49,134 bases of DNA from Candidatus Curtissbacteria bacterium RIFOXYA1_FULL_41_14. Lineage in GTDB: Bacteria; Patescibacteriota; Microgenomatia; Curtissbacterales; GWA2-41-24. Both the position numbers and the translations under genes were made by a program. This document shows positions 48,184 through 49,134 of the stretch, piece by piece (within the stretch, counting starts at the first letter, position 1; every line of letters begins with the position of its first letter). The stretch covers positions 1 through 49,134 of the forward strand of contig MFCA01000029.1 of NCBI GenBank assembly GCA_001775095.1, read 5' to 3'. The notes under the pieces are model-generated. The model did not search any database. It was not told where the DNA came from and worked only from the letters and a program-made list of their open reading frames with translations.

Positions 48184-48261
48184 TTTACTCCCGGAGGGTG
48201 TACTCCCCCGACTCACTCCCGGAGTGTGTCAAGGTTCAACTATTGCGCACTCCGGGAGTGT
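48184..48261. repeat. Interspersed palindrome, copy D, overlapping the murC end
   Basis: CACTCCCGGAGTG (48214-48226) and CACTCCGGGAGTG (48248-48260) are perfect inverted copies around TGTCAAGGTTCAACTATTGCG. An extra half-unit ACTCCCGGAGGGTGTACTCCC lies at 48187-48207. The right arm is read as the last codons and stop of murC. Confidence 0.85.
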
Positions 48262-49134
48262 GCAATAGGCTTTTTCAGCATGTCGAATATTTTATAAACA
48301 TTCCCTGCACCCATTGAAAGAATCACATCAAATTCTTCTAGGTTAGATTTTAGATACTCCACTGTCTGATCTAAAGAACCAGTATATTTTGCTTTAAAGC
48401 CGATACTACTGGCGAGTTTGCCGGCTAATATTTTATTATCTCCTCTTTCGCGGGCAGCGTAAATGTCGCAAATTAGTGCTCGATCAACTATTGTATTCTT
48501 AAGACTCTCAACAAAATCATCAAAGAACGTTTTAATTCTGGAAAATGTGTGTGGTTCAAAAACCAAGACCACTTTCTTGTTTTTAAATTTTTCCTTTAGG
48601 GCATTGGCAGTAGATAATACTGTATAGGGCTGAACCGCATAGTCATCATAAACCTTAACCTTGCCAATCTGACCTTTGAATTCAAGTCTTCGACCCAGCC
48701 CTTTAAAGTTTTTAATAGACCTTTTAGCTAAGTTCAGATCAAGATTCAGAGTTTTCGCAACCGTTAGTGCGGCGTTGGCATTTTCCCTTCGAAAATCGCC
48801 GATAATCGAAAGCGGCACATTACCAAAATCCTGGATTTTGATAACTTTAGGGTCGGACCCTTTTTTTGGAGTTTTTGAGACCATTATCAGCTGATTTAGC
48901 TTAGGGTCGGACCCTATAACTAGTGTCCCATTTGGCCTGATTTTTTTTATAAACTCTCGATAAGAACCGGCTACTGATTCTTGTGTCTTAAAATAATCCG
49001 GATGGTCCCAGGCAATATTTAGAATAACAGCGATATCGCTTTGGTAATTTAAAAAATTGTCATTATACTCATCAGCTTCGCAGACATAATATTTCGACTT
49101 GCCAATACGAAAATTCTTCTTCCATGACAAAACT
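48240..49134 (-). CDS. murC: MurC-like UDP-MurNAc--L-Ala ligase (5' end outside window)
   Basis: The C-terminal 298 residues of a Mur ligase. YYVCEADEYNDNFLNYQSDIAVILNIAWDHPDYF is the MurC-type metal and substrate region, RRLEFKGQIGKVKVYDDYAVQPYTVLSTANAL corresponds to DDYAHHPTEV (here VQ replaces HH), and VLVFEPHTFSRIKTFFDDF to VFQPHRYSRT. Mpl is a less likely alternative. The frame continues past base 49134; the ORF-track TTG is not the real start. The last seven residues, AHSRSAQ, and the TAG stop come from the palindromic repeat at 48184-48261. Confidence 0.9.
   Translation of the reverse strand, partial: VLSWKKNFRIGKSKYYVCEADEYNDNFLNYQSDIAVILNIAWDHPDYFKTQESVAGSYREFIKKIRPNGTLVIGSDPKLNQLIMVSKTPKKGSDPKVIKIQDFGNVPLSIIGDFRRENANAALTVAKTLNLDLNLAKRSIKNFKGLGRRLEFKGQIGKVKVYDDYAVQPYTVLSTANALKEKFKNKKVVLVFEPHTFSRIKTFFDDFVESLKNTIVDRALICDIYAARERGDNKILAGKLASSIGFKAKYTGSLDQTVEYLKSNLEEFDVILSMGAGNVYKIFDMLKKPIAHSRSAQ

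Noticed and set aside
1-49134. UGA recoding as in Gracilibacteria
   Set aside because: TGA terminates many genes at the expected protein end (htpX, polX, metK, ddl), often in ATGA overlaps.

Overview
The window most likely comes from a small-genome bacterium of the Candidate Phyla Radiation (Patescibacteria), probably the Microgenomates side. This is inferred from protein style, an IleS with unusual signature motifs, few Shine-Dalgarno sites, AT-rich palindromic intergenic repeats and a compact gene layout. No 16S gene is present to confirm it. The genetic code looks standard: TGA is the natural stop of htpX, polX, ddl, metK and others, so this is not a UGA-recoded lineage. No stretch longer than about 300 bases lacks a gene.

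Layout. (1) 1-7.5 kb: the 3' part of gatC and htpX on the minus strand, a lone plus-strand yjbQ, then a tight minus-strand operon polX-lemA-prs-pyrF-pyrE-pyrD. It joins PRPP synthesis to the last three steps of UMP synthesis. (2) 7.5-13.3 kb: four tRNA genes (Asp, Gly, Thr, Val). Three of them sit immediately upstream of envelope genes (a LysM protein, an Ig-like anchored protein, an O-antigen ligase-like protein plus a PIG-V-like glycosyltransferase). A P-loop kinase and a Nudix hydrolase lie between. (3) 13.3-21.4 kb: lepB, rpmA-parB, rplU, rodA, ileS, a probable tandem CsrA-like regulator, a small four-helix membrane protein and an EamA transporter. (4) 21.6-31 kb: an accessory region with two unknown small proteins, a RibD/DHFR-like reductase, peptidase E, a ParB-domain protein, an MFS exporter, a VOC protein and a GNAT enzyme. 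It also holds an orphan PEP-utiliser phosphohistidine protein bracketed by a direct repeat, and a DUF262 protein with a HEPN-like C-terminal motif (candidate defence gene). (5) 31-49 kb: a division and cell-wall (dcw) cluster read on the minus strand as murC-murB-murA-metK-ddl-alr-murF-mraY-murI-murD-ftsW-murG-ftsQ-ftsA-(eamA)-ftsZ. murE is not in the window.

The dcw enzymes together make lipid II precursors (MurA/B, MurI, Alr, Ddl, MurC/D/F, MraY, MurG), and FtsZ/A/Q/W with RodA direct septal and lateral wall synthesis. Several carry active-site substitutions: MurA Cys to Asp, MurB Ser to Cys, Ddl Tyr to Phe, and a degenerate MraY HHH motif. PyrD has a class 1A scaffold with a Ser base.

The most unusual signals are: a family of interspersed palindromes whose 13-base arms show compensatory changes; repeat sequence inserted in frame into ileS and forming the C-terminus of MurC; many genes with a -10 box only 6-10 bases before the start codon, implying leaderless mRNAs; the tandem CsrA-like protein; and the DUF262-HEPN candidate.
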